A stretch of 64,000 nucleotides of DNA from Castanopsis chinensis (GCA_032878915.1 JAVQMG010000115.1:5174501-5238500); one strand, 5' to 3'. Shown: positions 1-11,712, counted from the first letter of the stretch. Numbers and translations are program-made. The notes: a model not told the origin generated them from the sequence alone.

Positions 1-117
1 CTCCATCTATGATAATGATACACAGTACAAGTTTTGTTTCTTACTCTCTTTTTATTTTTCACATTTTCCAATGACCTTTTTACTTTGATTTATCATTTCA
101 ATACTAGTTGACGATTG

Positions 118-375
118 CAGGCAAATAATATCTCAGCTAACTCAAGCACAGATTGGTCATCGCCACCGTGAAGTTAATAGTTGTGCTGATTTTCTAGCTA
201 GAGCAAGGGACCAACCAAGATTTGGACTTTGTGTTGTATGGTACTCCACCTGTGGACGTCTTACCTTTGTTGCAGTCAGATCGCAGTGGGCTGTATTATA
301 ACAGACTATGTACTGATGTTGTCTGTTCTTATTTTCTAATGAATTTCCTGATTACAAAAAAAAAAAAAAAAAATT
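118..375 (+). mobile_element. 3' end of a LINE (non-LTR retrotransposon), RNase H tail plus poly(A)
   Basis: Two overlapping frames translate to the end of a plant LINE RNase H-like domain (RVT_3 type): a HREVNSCADFLARA segment in one frame, then a PPVDVLPLLQSDRSGLYYNRLC segment in another, with a frameshift near 220. An A-rich tail at about 356-373 follows, as expected at the 3' end of an inserted LINE. The 5' part lies outside the window or is lost. Family assignment is from remembered plant LINE C-termini; the frameshift and poly(A) are directly visible. It could instead be the last exon of a domesticated RNase H gene, but the frameshift argues against that. Confidence 0.65.
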
Positions 376-733
376 TCACCCCCACCAAAAAGAATCTCTT
401 ATTTTTTGAGAGATTCTTTATCCAGCTTGTTTTATTTATAAGAACAAAATGAAAATGTGACCATATATCGTACTATATAGCAGCCGTCAGACCATGAATA
501 AAGAGGTAAATGACACACAAACAGACGATCTTTTCTGATTTTTTCTTTTACAAAGGGCAGCGTAAACAAAGGGCAGCGTCAGACTTCACTGGGGGGACAA
601 AATTTTATTTTTCCTATTCCTGAAGTGTCATTGACACTCGTGTAAGTGGTATCTGACACTATTTTGCAAAAGATAATAATAATAATAATAATAATTTGGT
701 AAAGCATCTCAAGTGAGATTGGGAGGACGAAAA
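376..733. other. Intergenic stretch before element A
   Basis: No gene is seen. It contains a short (AAT)n run at about 673-694 and a direct repeat of an AAAGGGCAGCG-type motif near 552-582. It ends at the target-site duplication GTTGT (734-738) of element A. Confidence 0.6.
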
Positions 734-738
734 GTTGT

Positions 739-1496
739 TGTAAGGACACAAATCACGTTAGACCAAAATTATACTTTCAGATCAGTTTAATGAGTTATAA
801 ATAATGAATTTATAGATAGTAGACTTCTAGTCTAGGTTATGGGACACATGCGTACTCCTCATACATGGATGAAATATTGCTTTATATATTGATGTCGAGG
901 ACAATCTTTGGTGTTTCATTACAATTTCTCTCTGCAGTGTGTGTGCCTGTCCTCCCCGTTGCTCTTTCTTCTTCTTCCTTCACCTTTTATAGACTCGCCT
1001 CTTTCTCCTCTTTCCTTCCACGTGTAGTCCAGATATTCCTTTCTTTAGATACTTGTCCCATCATTCCTTCTTACCAAAGTCTTTGACAGTAAGTGCAAGG
1101 TTGAACTTCAATGCTCAGGCGTCACTTCCTCATTAATGCGGCCAGAGAGGTAGGTATAGAGTTTTCAATGCGGTAGTAGCAGCTTTATCCTTGATATTTG
1201 TCTGTCACTTCCCTTTATCCCTTATTCTCGTTTTCTCAGTTTTTGTATCCAAGGCCTTCAGTACGGATGCCCTTGAACCGCCAGATCCCTCACCTCGTCC
1301 TCGGCAGCATGACTTGGTCATTCTCGGACATCATGTTTCGTGCTGTTCTGCTCATGCATGGCACTTTCGTTGTCACGTGACTTCATAGGCGGGACGTATC
1401 ACGTCCTCAGACCATTCATGCTATTGGATTGGGCTTTCCACCTCGCAAGAACCTTTGGGTCGGCCCAATACACATCTTGGACCTGTTGGCACTACA
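739..1496 (-). repeat. 3' LTR of element A
   Basis: 758 bp, matching 10370-11166 throughout. It lacks a segment of roughly 36 bp present in the other LTR around 10468-10503, which explains most of the length difference (758 against 797). By eye the LTRs differ at roughly 5-10% of positions, with clustered transitions, so the insertion is not recent. Small reading frames inside it are not genes. Confidence 0.92.
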
Positions 1497-1717
1497 ATAG
1501 CCCCTCAGGATCCTCATTTCTACTTCTCTGGGAGGAATGAGGATTTCGACACATGCATTTAGAACGGTTCGTTTTTGGCGTTTATTGTGCAGAATACGCT
1601 CCCCTTAAATGCTGGCGGCTTCCTGTTCCCCACGTCCACTCGTGTGATGCTCATCCAACAGGTGGGCGCATCTTAAGGAGATAGGAAGGAGGTTTCCCGC
1701 TTTATGACTTTTCACGA

Positions 1718-1725
1718 TATAAATA
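1718..1725 (+). promoter_or_regulatory. TATA box of the antisense gene in element A
   Basis: TATAAATA, about 250 bp upstream of the antisense ATG at 1975 and outside the LTR. The equivalent place in element C (minus strand, near 52432) has a related TAAATATT stretch preceded by the same CGCTTTAT motif, so the core promoter seems conserved between the two copies. Transcription from it is inferred. Confidence 0.5.
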
Positions 1726-1847
1726 TTGTCAGTTCAAAGGTCCTCTGGTCATTTAAGAGCTTGTACACTGAACTTAGCCACTCCTGCAATCTACACACGT
1801 CTTTACACCTTTTCTGTTCTAAGCCGAGGTGACCTAATTGCTCTAAA

Positions 1848-1971
1848 GTAAGTTCTCCAACTCTCTGCTTTCATTATTGCTGTTCATTCTTTTTCGTCAT
1901 TCTTAGTTTTTCTTAGTCCTCGGCCTTATAAATTTCCCAACTTCACCACAATATTCCCTCTTTATTTCTAG
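1848..1971 (+). other. 5'UTR intron of the antisense gene (element A)
   Basis: The donor is AAA/GTAAGT at 1848 and the acceptor TTTCTAG at 1971, three bases before the ATG triplet context AAAATGGG. Length is 124 bp. Element C shows the matching donor (AAA/GTATGT) and acceptor (CTCTTAG) at complement(52184..52307), also 124 bp. Equal length and splice sites in two diverged copies support a real intron. Confidence 0.6.
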
Positions 1972-1974
1972 AAA

Positions 1975-4612
1975 ATGGGTAGATTCGCCCCCTTAGTAGA
2001 TAACCCTAAAAAAATAGAGGAGTTTAAGGCTAGGTACGAAATCCCACCCGGAGTGTTCGTGGAATATTGTAAGCGAGGAGGGTGGCACACCGATAGGGAT
2101 ACCGGTGAGGTGGTGATTCCTATAATAGCATTCATAGAGGGGGGAATGAGAATCCCTATGAGGCCAATCACTAGGAACTATCTTAGAACAACTAGGTTAT
2201 CTCCCACACAGTGTGTCTCGAACATGTTTAGGATCTTAGGCGCCGTAGACGTCCTAAACGAAAGACTGGGATTAGGACTTACTCACCACGAGGTGAATTG
2301 GGTGTATAACCTTCACCATTTGAAAGGGCAAGGATATTACCTAAAATCTAGGCACCCTGAGGTTAGGTTAATTCAATACCTCCCCCACTCCAATAAAAGT
2401 TTGGACAAGGATTTCCTCATACTGTCCGGGGATTGGCATGACGGTCTCCCCTGTCCGACGAGGGAGGGGGAACCTAGTGAGTATTCGTGTAGCGTTAGTC
2501 CTATTTTTCTTCTTTGTTGTTTTTCTATGGTTGTGTTTCTCTTTGGTCTGCCCTTACCATTTCGTTTTTTGAACACTTGTGTAGATCGCCGCGCGCTCAC
2601 TCGTCGTGCTCACCTCGTCAACTTTGCTCATCTGGACAAGATCCTGAGAGCCGAGGTGTTTGTGCACTCGGACGGTCAGCTTTGTGCAGCACACCTTATC
2701 CTCGGATACACTCCCATCTCATCTGCCTTTCAAGCGCCGAAGTGCGTGATTAAGGAGAAGGATCCTCGGCTACCCAGGATTAGCGTCGCGGTTGAGGGTT
2801 TCTTGCTCCCTGCGGGTACCCCGGCTCCCCAAGGGACTCTTATCACTAAGCCCGTGCGTGTTGTCCCAGGAGCCTTTCCTCTTGCCACATACTCGGCTCG
2901 ACCCAAATTGGGTGAAGGCTCCTCTTTCCAGCCAACTGCAAAGGAAGAAGAAGAAAAAGAAGAAGAAGTCGTTGAACTCTCAGATTCAGAAGAGGAGTTC
3001 GAAGCTTTTGATCGGCTTCCATCACCTAGAAACCCATCTCCTGTCGTCGGCTCACCTTCCATAACATCCTCGGATGACGACCAACCACTAGTGAGAATGG
3101 GTATTCAACGCCGATCTAAGCCTAGCCTCAAGGATGTGCTGAAAGCTTAAGTTGGAGCTCAAGAGCTTCCTAAAGTGCCCCCAGTGAAGACCAAAGATAA
3201 GGGCACCGAGAGGGTTCCTCCAGTGAAACTCCCTCTTCCCCCTTTAACTCAATCTCAACACCTTGATCCCGTCGACCATAAAAGAAAGAGAGATCAACAG
3301 AAAGGGAAGGACGTGGTCGAAGGTGGCAAAGATCTTCCTGCCAAGGAGATAGAGTAGGAAAGGGGAGGGAAGCATGTTCGTCATGTTCAGACGAGGTCAG
3401 AAAGACGGGCTGATCCCCCCGTAGCCGTCCATGCGCCCATTTGGGCTCCCAAGATGAATGTGGATGATCAAGCAGTCACTGCCGATGCTTCCATAAGGGG
3501 ATCCGATGAAGGCACCACAACGTGCATCGCCAATGCCCTGGAGCACGCGCTTCTGCTGTCCGAGGACATGGGCGAGTTGCGAAGGATGCGGGATCAGAAC
3601 GTTTTTATGATCCTGAAGAAAGAATTAGCCATGGTAAAGGTTTCAATTGAATGTTTTTTAGTACCCATGTTTTTCGTTATTGTACTTGTTATTTACTTCC
3701 TGTTTGATATTAACTACTCCTGCATGCCATTAACTGACAACACTTTGTGTGCAGGCTGTCCAATCTGCGCATAGGGCAGAGGAGATCGCCGCTAATTCTT
3801 ATAAGTCACTAAGGGCCGGGGAAGTGAGGCTGGACCACACCCAAAGGATCCTTGAGCTGAAGGAAAAGAAGCTGCAAGAGGTTACCTCCAGCTTGACTAA
3901 GACAGAAAGTGAAAAGTCTAGCCTGGAGGCCCAGCTCAAGACTACTGTGCGGCAGGCTGAGGATCAGAGGCTACAATTGAGGCAGGCCGATGAGAACTTT
4001 GCCTCTGCCCAGAAGCTGATTGAAGGCCTCAAGCAGGACCTTAAGAAAGCTGAGGAGGCTAAGCAGGAAGCCACTAAGGCTAAGGACGAGGCACTCACTA
4101 AATCACGGGAGGCCGAGGAGATGGTTAACCAGGTTGAACAGAGTGGCTACGAGGTGGGGGTGGCAGAGACTACTGACACCTTCAAAGCCCAAATGCCGGA
4201 GGTTTGCAGGGATTACTGCCTCCAAGTGTGGAAGGAAGCTCTCTCCCAAGCAAGGGCTGATGCTTCCTCTCCCCTATGGAAGGCAGAAAATGCCTATATC
4301 CTTCCTGCCATCCGAGTGGCCACCTCTAGTAAAGTCGAGGATGATACCGGTCCTTCTACAGTTAGGATGCAAGTAGAGGAAGCTGCTGTTGACAATACTG
4401 TTGTCAAGGCTCAATCTGAAGACGCACAGCCTCCAATTGCCCCAAAGGAGCTGCCCCTCAACCCTAAGTCCAGCGGGACTCTAGAGTTAGCTTTGGCGAC
4501 CCTGCCTATAATACCAAAGGGGGGTCCCAAAGATAAGGAGGTGGTTGGGGGATCCTCGGCCTCGGTAGTGGCTCCTGCTGACCCTAAAGACCAAGTCCAG
4601 CCTAAGCCTTGA
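1975..4612 (+). pseudogene. Antisense gene of element A: Transposase_28-like plus coiled-coil protein
   Basis: Lies opposite to gag-pol. Three coding exons are proposed: 1975-2476, 2585-3633 and 3755-4612, all joining in one frame to about 802 codons. Intron 1 (2477-2584, GTGAGT...GTAG, 108 bp) keeps the frame even if unspliced; intron 2 is 3634-3754 (GTAAAG...GCAG). Exon 1 carries the conserved N-terminus with GEVVIP and AFIEGG motifs and a later SGDWHDGLPCP motif, which I match to Pfam Transposase_28 ('putative gypsy type transposon'). Exon 2 has an acidic EEEEKEEE stretch and a basic proline-rich part. Exon 3 is a long coiled coil ending in a conserved EVCRDYC..VWKEAL block. Two in-frame stops, TAA at 3148-3150 and TAG at 3355-3357, interrupt it. 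The protein's function is not known to me; antisense ORFs are documented for Tat-lineage elements. Confidence 0.8.
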
Positions 4613-5350
4613 CAGTTCCTTAGCTTTTGTTGCAGTTTTTTCTTTCTTCCCTTTTTTGTTGTAGCTGATTAGCTTTAGTTTCGTTTTGTTTCTTCCTCTT
4701 TTTTTTTTTTTTTTTTCGCTTTCTCCTTCTTGTAATTCACCCTTTTAGTTGTGGATGTATTAAAGAATATTTCACTTAATGAGAAGAACTTTCAGTTTGA
4801 ATTGCTACCTTGTATTATATTAACTGTTAAAAGGTCCTTTTATCATTATTGACTTAGTCTGACAAAATAACAACTTGAATTTGTTGTACGCATTAATAAT
4901 TCCATATCAATAACCAAATAAGGATAAAGGAAATTTGTGAAAGTTATATACTTGCAAATGCTTTAAGTGATGACTACAAGCTTTCGCTCAATTCTGGCAA
5001 TGAATAAGACACTAAGAAGCAAGATATTTGTGTGAAACCCATTTGCTTAGGACTTGCTTAAAAACTATCTTCATAACAAAATATTAAGACAAGAAACACT
5101 AACATTTCTAATACGTTCCACACTTGAACTAGGAGTGGCTCAAACGTTGTGCTTAATGCTTAATAACAAATAAAGTTACATGAAACCCACATTTGAGATA
5201 CTTATTGCGAGTACATACCTGTTGAGTGTTTGCTAGAGTAATTGTCTCTATAGGATGTGTACATGTACTCCAAGGAATCTACGCAACCCAATCCTTTGTC
5301 TTTGTAATTGTCTTTGGGGCTCCGACATAATCTCATTTGTATTTAGCACT
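4613..5350. other. Non-coding spacer 3' of the antisense gene
   Basis: Holds the presumed 3'UTR of the antisense gene (T-rich, with a poly-T run near 4698-4716) and AT-rich sequence up to the tandem array. No gene is seen. Confidence 0.5.
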
Positions 5351-5921
5351 AAGGTAGAGGATTCGAGGACTCGACGTAACCTTACTTTATTTTATAATAA
5401 GGTAGAGGATCCGAGGACCCGGCGTAACCTTATTTTTCTTTTATACTAAGGTAGAGGATTCGAGGACCCAGCGTAACCTTATTTTTCTTTTTATATTAAG
5501 GCAGAGGATCCGAGGATCCGGCGTAACCTTATTTTTGTTTTTTACTAAGGTAGAGGATTCGAGGACCCGGCGTAACCTTATTTTTCTTTTTATACTAAGG
5601 CAGAGGGTCCAAGGACCCGGCGTAACCTTATTTTTCTTTTATACTAAGGTAGAGGATCTGAGGACCCGGCGTAACCTTATTTTTCTTTCTAGAACAAGGT
5701 AGAGGATCTGAGGATCCGGCGTAACCTTATTTTTCTTTTACACTAAGGTAGAGGATCTAAGGACCCGGCGTAACCTTATTTTTATTTTTAAAATAAGGCA
5801 GAGGATCTGAGGATCCGGCGTAACCTTATTTTTCTTTTACACTAAGGTAGAGGATCTGAGGATCTGGCGTAACCTTATTTTTGTTTTTAGAACAAGGTAG
5901 AGGATCTAAGGACCCGGCGTA
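5351..5921. repeat. Tandem repeat array, 12 copies of a ~49-bp unit, in element A
   Basis: Twelve copies start with AAGGTAGAGGAT or a close variant at about 5351, 5400, 5449, 5499, 5548, 5598, 5646, 5696, 5745, 5797, 5845 and 5895. Each has a GGACCCGGCGTAACC core and a T-rich tail of variable length. The array sits between the converging 3' ends of gag-pol and the antisense gene. Tandem repeats in the region 3' of pol are known in Tat-like elements and can seed satellites. Confidence 0.95.
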
Positions 5922-6017
5922 ATCATGGTTTTGTTTGACAATCCATACTGGCATTTTGAACATAACATTATGTTCAGCATAACAACAATAGAATTAAAGT
6001 GGCCGAGGTGTCTTTTA

Positions 6018-9000
6018 TTAATAATAATATCGTCCCAAATTACTTACATTCTAGGGATGGGGCACAACCTTTTCATTTAAATCTGCAAGGTAGTAAGCTC
6101 CTATTCCGGCTATTGCAGTAATGTGATACGGTCCTTCCCAGTTTGGTCCAAACTTCCCCCATGCTGGATTCTTGGTATTGCCCACGACCTTCCTCAATAC
6201 TAAGTCTCCAGGAGCAAGTGGCCTTGAGGTCACGTGCGAATCATACCCTTACTTCAATTTTTGTTGATAGTATGCTAATTGGATCATGGCTATCTCTCTC
6301 CGCTCTTCAACCAGATCTAGGCTTCTTTCTAGTAACCTGTCATTACTGTCCGGAGCGAAGGAACTTGTTCTCATCGTCGGAAAGCCAGTTTCTAAAGGAA
6401 TAACAGCATCGGCGCCATAAGTCATTGAGAATGGCGTCTCTCTCATTGATCGGCGGGGTGTGGTCCGATACGTCCACAGAACATGAGGCAATTCCTTTAC
6501 CCATCTCCCTTTGGCGTCATCCAGCCTTTTCTTAAGCCCATTGACTATAACTTTGTTGACTGCCTCGGCCTGTCCATTCCCTTGCGGATAAGCAGGGGTG
6601 GAATACCTATTGGTTATGCCGAGGTCACAGCAATATCGCCTGAACGCTTTACTATCAAACTACAAACCATTATCTGAGATGAGAGTATGGGGAATTCCAA
6701 ATCGAGTGACGATATTTTTCCACACAAATTTCTTCACATCGACATCCCTAATGTTTGCTAGGGGCTCGGCCTTTACCTACTTAGTAAAATAATCAGTGCC
6801 CACAACCAACCACCTTTTATTTCCAGGTGCCTTTGGGAAGGGTCCCATAATGTCCAGACCCCACTGTGCGAAAGGCCAAGGACTTGTTAGGGGATTAAGC
6901 ACACCCCCAGGCTGATGAATGTTTGGTGCGAACCTTTGACATTGATCACACTTCTTCACATGGCTTTGAACTTCTCGCTGCATATTAGGCCACCAATATC
7001 CTTGTGTTAGAGCTCTGTGAGCTAAAGACCTTCCCCCCGTATGACTTCCACAAATTCCTTCGTGTAACTCTTTCAAAAGCAGCTCCGTCACTTCAGGATG
7101 TATACATAACAGGTATGGCCCAGAGAAGGATCGTTTGTAGAGTTTGTGATCCTCGGCCAACCAAAAACGAGATGCTTTCCTACGCACCTTGTCCGCCTTG
7201 ACCTTTTTCTCTGGCAAAACATCATCTTTAAGGAAGGATACAATGGGGTCCATCCAACTAGGCCCCACCCTGATCTGATGAACCTAGATAATACTTCCAT
7301 TCATTCCCGAGGGTTTAGGTAAGTCCTCAACAAGGATGATCCATGGTAGACCTTGTGCCGACGACGTGGCAAGAGTTGATAGAGAGTCAGCATGCATATT
7401 GTTACTCCTAGGGACGTGTGACAAAGTAAAGGATTCAAATTTGCATTGCAAAACCTTGACTTGATTTAAATAGTCCTGCATTCTCGAATCCCTGACCTCC
7501 ACCTTTCCTTTCACTTGGCCCACAACTAGCTGCGAGTCCGAGAACATTTGCACGGCCTTTTTCCCTAATTTCTGAACCATATCCATCCCTTTTAGCAAAG
7601 CCTCATACTCGGCCTCGTTGTTTGTAGCTGAGAATCCTAATCTCAATGACTTTTCTAGCGTGAGACCCTCTAGGGTCATAATTACCAAACCTACACCGGA
7701 TCCCCTTTGATTGGCTGCCCCATCAATGTAAACAGTCCACACTAGGGGACCTTTGCATGCAATCATACCAACTGATTTTCCATCAATGTCCATGTTAATG
7801 GCACTATCTTCTATTGTGGGCTCAGCAAATTCTGCAACTAGATCAGCTAACACCTGACCCTTTACTGATGTGCGGGGCATGTACTTGATGTCAAAAGAGC
7901 CCAAGATGGTTCCCCACTTAGCAATCCTGCTTGTATAATCTGCACTTCGGAGTATGGCTTTGAGGGGAAGTTGAGTCAGAATCACCACCGTGTGAGATTG
8001 GAAATAATGTGGGAGCTTACGTGTCCCATGCACTACGGTTAGGATTGCCTTTTCCAATGGTGGATAACGTACCTCGGCTTCTTGTAAGGACTTACTGACA
8101 TAGTAAACCGGCTTCTGTACATCCCCGTCGACCCTTATCAGCACCAAACTAACAGCGTGGCATGCCACTGCAATATATGCAAATAGAACTTCATCAACTT
8201 CGGGTCGAGACATGATAGGAGGATGTGAAAGGTATTCCTTGAGTTGCTGAAAGGCGACGATGCATTCCTCTGTCCACTCAAACCCTTTCCACTTGTTCAA
8301 TAACTGGAAAAACAGCCTACACATATTAGCAGACCGTGAGATAAATCTGTTGAGGGCAGCGGTCATCCCGGTCAACCTCTGCACCTCCTTTGGATTCCGA
8401 GGTGGCTATAAGATATTAATGGCCTTGACCTGAGCGGGATTGACCTCGATTCCGCTGTGTGTCACCATATAGCCCAAGAATTTACCAGATCCAGCTCCAA
8501 AGGAACATTTAGATGCATTAAGGCGTAGCTTATACTTTCTCAGCGTCTGAGAGGTGTTATTCAGGTCCGGTATATGAGCCGAGATAGTTTTACTTTTAAC
8601 CACCATATCATCTACGTAAACTTCGATTGTTCTTCCCAGTTGGGGTTCAAACTTCAAATTAAGGCCCTTGAATAAATCCAGGTACATAATATCAGCCCCA
8701 CTCCCTTGGTCAACCATCACTCTCTTTATGTCGTAACCCCCTATCCTCAACATGATAACTAGAGCGTCATCATACGGCTGGATAGTGCCAACCTTATCCT
8801 CCTCAGAAAATCCCAAAATGGGCGAAGGATTCCTTTTAATCCTTTTCAGCTCGGAGCTACGGTCCTCGGCAGAGTGACGCAATACTGACATTACTCTGGT
8901 AGGGCAAAATCCAATCCGACTTGGCACAGCAAAAATGACATTGATCTTGCCCAATGGAGGTCTTGAAATGTTACTGCTTTGATTCACAGAACCAGATTGT

Positions 9001-10322
9001 GTGCCTTGTTCATTAGGCCGACTCATAAATTGCCTTAACTTCCCTCCTTTGACCAGCTGGTCCAGGTAATTCCATAAGTTCCTGCAGTTTTTCGTGGTGT
9101 GAACCTTATCGTGATGATAATTACAATAGAGGTTCTGATTACGTTTTGTAGGGTCCCCTATCATTCTATTGGGCCACCTAAAATATGGTTCATGACAAAT
9201 CTTCTCCAACACCTGCTGTACTGGCTCATAAAACACAGCGTTTACTGTCTGAGAAGGAGCCAACCTAGACTGGCCAGCAAAATCCCTTCGTGGCCATTTG
9301 CTATTGTATCTCTCTGTCTTGAAATCCCTGCTCTCCTGGGGGATAATTTTCATTTTCCCCTTGCTCTGCTGCTGATCCTCCTCCACTCGCTTATACTCGT
9401 CAATACGATCCATAAGCAGACGAACAGTTTTTACAGGTTTCTTGGTCAAAGATTTTCTTAAATCGTGTTCAATTGGAAGGCCGACCTTAAAAGTGTTAAC
9501 TGCCACCTCGTCAAAATCACCGTCAATCTCATTGAACGCTTCCCAGTACTTGTCCGAGTAGGTTTTCAGGGTTTCACCTTCTCTTATGGTCATGGATAGT
9601 AACGAGTCCAGAGGCCGAGGTACTCTGCTGCATATAACAAAACGAGACCCAAAGGCCACCATAAGTTCCATGTAGGAATCAATGGAATCTGCTTTCAAGC
9701 CATTAAACCATCTTATCGCAATTGGCCCCAAGCTTGAGGGGAATACTTTGCACATCAAGGTTTCGTTCTGCGAATAGACCATCATGCGTTGATTAAAATG
9801 GCTCACGTGCTCCACCAGGTCTGTTCTGCCATTATAAATGGTGAAGCTTGGTTGCATGAAACGACGAGGAAGTTTTCCTTTCTCGATACAACGTGTGAAA
9901 GGTGACTTGGAGAGCTGGTGCAGTGCCTTTCCCATGGCATCGCTGCCCAAGCCCCTAGGAAGAGGCTTCTTGCTTGCTCTGTCATGAAGACTTCCCTCTT
10001 GATATGAGAAAGTTTCGCTAGGAGGAGTTCTTGACCTCGGCTTATAGCCACTGCTCTGGGAGTCGTCTGAGGAAGGATCAGATACAGAAGGCGTCCGTTT
10101 TCACTTGGCGCGATGCAGCTTTCTCTTCAGCTGGTCAATTTCCCTCTGCATGGCTCTAGTGCCACCTTCATAGGGGATTCTGCTTCCGCCCCGCGTGTGA
10201 TTGCTGGCAGCTCGCCCTAGATGTACGCTGCCCTCTCGGTCTCCCATCTGCTCTAAATGTTGAAAAGGATCTTCGTGCTAAGATCCCTAAGATTCTGCAT
10301 GGTCTGGATCTGAACCCGCCAT
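6018..10322 (-). pseudogene. gag-pol of element A (gag, protease, partial RT, RNase H, extra RNase H, integrase)
   Basis: A single minus-strand frame can be followed from an ATG at 10322 to a TAA at 6018. It is broken by two TAGs near the start, a TGA near 10100, TAGs at 8406-8408, 7284-7286, 6774-6776 and 6051-6053, and a TAA at 6246-6248. Order: gag (about 9950-9000, with a CNYH...HTTKNC zinc-knuckle-like motif), protease start (VDQGSGAD), then a direct join to the YVDDMVV block of reverse transcriptase, RNase H, the extra RNase H (YIDGAANQRGSG, then NNEAEYEAL), and integrase. Integrase has an HHCC-like finger (KKCDQC) and the D, D, E residues in WGLDIMG, SDNG and GQAEA. The end of protease and most of RT are missing in frame. 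Confidence 0.92.
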
Positions 10323-10351
10323 CACGTTATCTGCGCTCAAACATAAGAATT

Positions 10352-10367
10352 CCCACAGACGGTGCCA
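10352..10367 (-). other. Primer-binding site of element A
   Basis: On the minus strand, TGGCACCGTCTGTGGG lies just inside the 5' LTR. Elements B (18290-18305) and C (46681-46696) have the same block with few changes. The primer tRNA is not assigned; the first bases resemble complements of a plant tRNA-Asp 3' end. Confidence 0.7.
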
Positions 10368-10369
10368 AT

Positions 10370-11166
10370 TGTAAGGATACAAATCACGCTAGACCAAAGT
10401 TACACTTTCAGACCAGCCTAATGAGCCCTAAACAATGAATTTATAGAGAATGGGCTTCTAATCTAGGTTATGGGACGATAGATAACACAAAAATTAGATT
10501 AAATCACAAAACACATGCGTACTCTTCATACGTGGATGAAATATTGCTTTATATATTGATACCGAGGACAATCTTTGGTGTTTCATTACAATTTCTCTCT
10601 GCAGTGTGTGTGCATGTCCTCCCCTTTTCTCTTTCTTCTTCCTTCGCCTTTTATAGACTCACATCTTTCTCCTCCTTCCTTCCACGTGTAGTCCAGATAT
10701 TCCTTTCTTTAGATACTTGTCCCATCATTCCTTCTTACCAAAGTCTTTAACGATAAGTGCAAGGTTGAACTTCAATGTTCAGGCGTCACTTCCTCATTAA
10801 TGCGGCCAGACAGGTAGGTATAGAACCTTCAATGTGGTGGTAGCAGCTTTATCCTTGATATTTGTCTGTCACTTCTCTTTATCCCTTATTCTCGTTTTCT
10901 CAGTTTTTGTATCCAAGGCCTTCAGTACGGATGCCCTTGAACCGCGAGATCACTCACCTTGTCCTCGGCATGCTGCTGAGGACTTGGTCATCCTCGGACG
11001 TCATGTTTCGTGGTGTTCCGCTCATGCATAACACTTTCTTTGTCACGTGACTTCGTAGGCGGGCTGTATTACGTCCTCGAACCATTCATGTTATTGGATT
11101 GGGCTTTCCACCTCGCAAGAACCTTTAGGCCGGCCCAATACACATCTTGGACCTGTTGGCACTACA
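10370..11166 (-). repeat. 5' LTR of element A
   Basis: 797 bp; partner of 739-1496. On the minus strand it contains a TATA box, CTATAAAAGG, at 10647-10656 that would start the gag-pol RNA. It is bounded outside by GTTGT (11167-11171). Element C's LTR shows the same TATAAAAGGCGAA context, showing that A and C are related families. Confidence 0.92.
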
Positions 11167-11171
11167 GTTGT

Positions 11172-11673
11172 AATTACCCAATTATTAAAAAAAAAAAAAT
11201 ACACTAACTATTTCCATAATTTTATTCACAATTTTTTTTAATGTTCCTGTAACCATATTATACAGCTAACACTTTTTTATTTATAAGTGGTATCTAACAC
11301 TATTTTTTTTTTCAAAAAGCAAAAAAACAAAAAACAATTAATAATTCGGTCTTTAATTTATTGGATTAGTTTTAGTTTAGTTCAATATCTAATAACTTTG
11401 TGGGATGACATCAACTAAAATCTTTATTTTAATAAAAAATAAATAAATCATTTAAGAATAATTCAGCATGCTCAACCTCTCTTCAAAAATAAAATTCACA
11501 ATTCTTTAATTTCCTTTTATAATTTTTTATAAGCATAATGTTTATATATTCCTAACAAGGGGACAAGAATTCAAAGTAGAAAGGAGGAGATGCATGGTAA
11601 GAACTAAGAAACCCATTCTAGTTATAAAAAAAATTCTTATATATATAAAGTTGAGTTCAAATTATACTTGGTG

Positions 11674-11712
<39 letters not shown>

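Larger units (their letters stand above)
739..11166 (-). mobile_element. Element A: Ty3/Gypsy (Tat-like) LTR retrotransposon with an antisense gene
   Basis: A complete element of about 10.4 kb on the minus strand. Its LTRs (739-1496 and 10370-11166) begin TGTAAGG and end CTACA on the plus strand. The 5-bp target-site duplication GTTGT is perfect (734-738 and 11167-11171). Next to the right-hand (5') LTR is a primer-binding site; next to the left-hand LTR is a purine-rich GAGGGGC tract on the minus strand. gag-pol runs 10322 to 6018 on the minus strand, a 12-copy tandem repeat lies at 5351-5921, and a gene of opposite polarity runs 1975-4612. The archaeal-type extra RNase H puts it in the Tat-like group (established knowledge). 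Stops and a 1-kb internal deletion make it non-autonomous. Confidence 0.93.

Noticed and set aside
1191..1540. Overlapping 60-66 codon frames, repeated at 10834-11207
   Set aside because: They are inside the LTR pair of element A and differ between the two copies.
5351..5921. Evenly spaced repeats resembling a CRISPR array
   Set aside because: The whole unit repeats, including the T-rich part, with no unique spacers; it lies in a plant retrotransposon.
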